Below, one piece after another: positions 5,801-7,320 of a stretch of 7,320 nucleotides of DNA. The notes below the pieces were generated by a model. That model had not been told where the DNA came from and made no database searches. It saw only the letters and a program-made list of their open reading frames with translations. The stretch spans positions 1 to 7,320 of the forward strand of contig JBFHRB010000172.1 of NCBI GenBank assembly GCA_041591915.1. The letters run 5' to 3'. A program made the position numbers and the translations under genes. Within the stretch, counting starts at the first letter, position 1, and the number at the start of each line of letters is the position of its first letter. Source of the stretch: JBFHRB01 sp041591915. GTDB lineage: Bacteria; Actinomycetota; Nitriliruptoria; Nitriliruptorales; Nitriliruptoraceae.

Positions 5801-7320
5801 GCTGCCTCACCTCCAGCCATGAGCAGGCCGAGTCGCTCCCGCGTCGCCTCCGCCGCGTCGACGGTGTCGATGATGTGCCCGCGGTAGATGACCGCGATGC
5901 GATCGCTCAACGACCGGACCTCATCGAGCTCCGCGCTGACGAGGAGCACCGCCGTGCCCTCGTCACGCTTGCCGATGATCTGGTTGTGGATGAACTCGAT
6001 CGACCCGACGTCCAGGCCGCGCGTCGGCTGGGCCACGATCAGCAGCTTGAGGTCGTGTGACAGCTCTCGGGCGACGATGACCTTCTGCTGGTTGCCGCCG
6101 GACAGGGTCCCGATCGTCACGTCGATGCCGGGCGTCCTGACGTCGAACTTCTGGACCAGCTCGGTCGCGTTCGAGGCGACCGCTTCCCGGTCGCGGACCC
6201 ACCCTCGGGCGAACGGCGAACGGCTGTAGCGGTTCAGCACGAGGTTGTCGGCGATGGTGAGCGCCTCGACGAAGCCGTGCTTGTAGCGGTCCTCCGGCAC
6301 GTGCCCGACGCCCATCCGGTGGACCTGTCGGGGGTTGCGCCCCACGATGTTGCGGCCGTCGAGCCTGATGCTGCCCGACGTCGGCGCGCGCATGCCGGCC
6401 AGCGCCTCGACCAGCTCCCGCTGTCCGTTCCCCTCGACGCCGGCGATGCCCAGGATCTCGCCCGCGCGGACCTCGAGGGTGACCCCCGAGACCGTCTCGA
6501 CGCCGCGGTCGTCGTCGACCCGGAGGTCACGCACCTCCAGCACGACGTCGCCGGGCTGCGCGGGCCCCTTCTCCACCTGGAGCACGACGTCACGCCCGAC
6601 CATCAGCGACGCCAGCGACTGGGGGGTCGACTCCTTCGGGTCCGCGGACCCGACGACCTTGCCGTGTCGCAGCACCGTGACGCGGTCGGCCACCGCGAGG
6701 ACCTCGCGGAGCTTGTGCGTGATGAAGACGATGGACTTGCCCTGCTCGACGAGGCTCGCAACGACGCCGAAGAACTCGTCCACCTCGCCGGGGGTGAGGA
6801 CGGCGGTCGGTTCGTCGAGGATGAGGATCTCCGCATCCCGGTACAGCGCCTTGATCAGCTCGACGCGCTGCTGTTGACCAACCGACAGGTCGCCGACGGT
6901 GGCGTCCGGATCGACGTGGAGCCCGTAGGTGTCGCTGAGCTCGGTGATGCGCCGGCGGGCCTCCTCGAGGTCGAGGAACGCCCCCTTGGTCAACTCCTGC
7001 CCGAGGATGACGTTCTCCGCCACGGAGAACACGGGGATGAGCTGGAAGTGCTGGTGGACCATCCCGATGCCCGAGGCGATGGCATCGCGGGACGAGTGGA
7101 AGCTCTTCGGCTCGCCGTGGACGACGATGTCGCCCTCGTCGGGCTGGTAGAGCCCGAAGACGACGTTCATCAGGGTCGACTTGCCGGCGCCGTTCTCGCC
7201 GAGCAGGCAGTGGATCTCGCCCCGGCGGAGGTCGAACGTCACCTGGTCGTTCGCGATGACGCCCGGGAACCGCTTCGTGACCCCGCGGACCTCGAGGACC
7301 GGGGTGCCGTTGCGCGGGGC
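5797..7320 (-). CDS. Nucleoside-type ABC transporter ATPase with two fused ABC domains (NupO/YufO-like), 5' end outside window
   Basis: This cytoplasmic ATPase powers the importer made with the two downstream permeases. The frame is open to the window edge. The 507 visible residues begin within the first strand of domain 1 (VLEVRGVTKRFPGVIANDQ), so only a few codons should be missing. GTG 7242 is internal, since family sequence precedes it. Domain 1 (about 8-250) is complete: Walker A GENGAGKST (41-49), Q-loop Gln90, signature LSVGQQQR (145-152), Walker B ILILDEP (165-171) with catalytic Glu170, and His202. Domain 2 (about 258-500) is degenerate as usual for this family: its Walker A reads GVEGNGQRE (294-302) with Gln in place of Lys, its Walker B region LLIVAQPTRGLDVG has Gln at the catalytic position, and the H-loop His is absent (LLVSAELDE). 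Its signature LSGGNQQK (406-413) is intact, so it can complete the active site formed with domain 1. The stop overlaps the permease start. RbsA/MglA-type sugar ATPases share this design, but the permeases favour the nucleoside group. Confidence 0.95.
   Translation of the reverse strand, partial: APRNGTPVLEVRGVTKRFPGVIANDQVTFDLRRGEIHCLLGENGAGKSTLMNVVFGLYQPDEGDIVVHGEPKSFHSSRDAIASGIGMVHQHFQLIPVFSVAENVILGQELTKGAFLDLEEARRRITELSDTYGLHVDPDATVGDLSVGQQQRVELIKALYRDAEILILDEPTAVLTPGEVDEFFGVVASLVEQGKSIVFITHKLREVLAVADRVTVLRHGKVVGSADPKESTPQSLASLMVGRDVVLQVEKGPAQPGDVVLEVRDLRVDDDRGVETVSGVTLEVRAGEILGIAGVEGNGQRELVEALAGMRAPTSGSIRLDGRNIVGRNPRQVHRMGVGHVPEDRYKHGFVEALTIADNLVLNRYSRSPFARGWVRDREAVASNATELVQKFDVRTPGIDVTIGTLSGGNQQKVIVARELSHDLKLLIVAQPTRGLDVGSIEFIHNQIIGKRDEGTAVLLVSAELDEVRSLSDRIAVIYRGHIIDTVDAAEATRERLGLLMAGGEAA
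5808..5814 (-). promoter_or_regulatory. Ribosome binding site for permease 1, inside the ATPase gene
   Basis: On the minus strand GGAGGTG (5814-5808) lies 7 bases ahead of the GTG at 5800. It overlaps the last codons of the ATPase, which read Gly-Gly-Glu-Ala-Ala, and fixes the GTGA-overlap start. Confidence 0.75.

Noticed and set aside
4637..5887. A 416-codon open frame on the + strand opposite the first permease
   Set aside because: It lies antisense to a clearly conserved permease. Its composition (Gln, Glu, His, Arg and Asp rich, few hydrophobics) is what the reverse strand of GC-rich coding DNA gives. It also spans the junctions of three real genes.
6360..6530. Degenerate second ATP site of the ABC ATPase (Walker A Lys replaced by Gln) as a possible inactivating mutation
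   Set aside because: Asymmetric sites with a substituted second Walker A are the normal state of fused nucleoside and sugar importer ATPases, so this is not decay.
1..7320. Possible defence, toxin-antitoxin, biosynthetic or mobile-element cluster
   Set aside because: No nuclease, transposase, integrase, toxin, synthase or repeat array was found on either strand. All genes but one are assignable to housekeeping or transport.

Overview
This window looks like chromosomal DNA of a high-GC bacterium, most likely an actinomycete in the broad sense. Three things point there: the strongly G/C-ending codons, GTG starts on three of the four genes whose start is visible, and the long-loop form of NhaA. 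Deep-branching halophilic or marine actinobacterial classes would fit, but nothing in the sequence fixes the lineage. No mobile element, CRISPR array, tRNA, rRNA or integration scar was seen. The gene content is mostly housekeeping and transport.

Left part, + strand. Positions 1-411 are the last 136 codons of S-adenosylhomocysteine hydrolase (ahcY). They are followed by two tandem hairpins (420-436 and 443-472) that probably end the transcript. Next is a gene I do not recognise (624-1550). It has a good Shine-Dalgarno site, a plausible promoter, and encodes a 308-residue acidic, helix-rich protein with one N-terminal membrane anchor. A strong GC hairpin (1568-1600) closes it.

Middle, + strand. 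A 200-base leader carrying three further hairpins (1606-1630, 1709-1738, 1751-1766) precedes nhaA (1801-3273). NhaA is a 12-helix Na+/H+ antiporter with all the key ion-binding residues, a long hydrophilic loop between helices VIII and IX, and a hydrophilic tail.

Right part, - strand. Three tightly packed genes run right to left: a two-domain ABC ATPase (7320-5797, start just outside the window), a first permease (5800-4679) and a second permease (4677-3337). This is the ATPase-permease-permease order of the Bacillus NupNOPQ/YufNOPQ nucleoside importer group. The BMP-family binding lipoprotein that normally supplies the substrate is not in the window and is predicted just beyond base 7320. 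The operon converges on nhaA, and a symmetric hairpin (3298-3336) fills the 63-base gap and could stop both transcripts.

Working together: the transporter would import nucleosides, NhaA would export Na+ in exchange for protons, and AhcY would split S-adenosylhomocysteine into adenosine and homocysteine. Only the three transporter genes are clearly one functional unit. I found no convincing novel multi-gene system. The best leads are the unknown anchored protein, the structured leader of nhaA and the membrane extension of the second permease.
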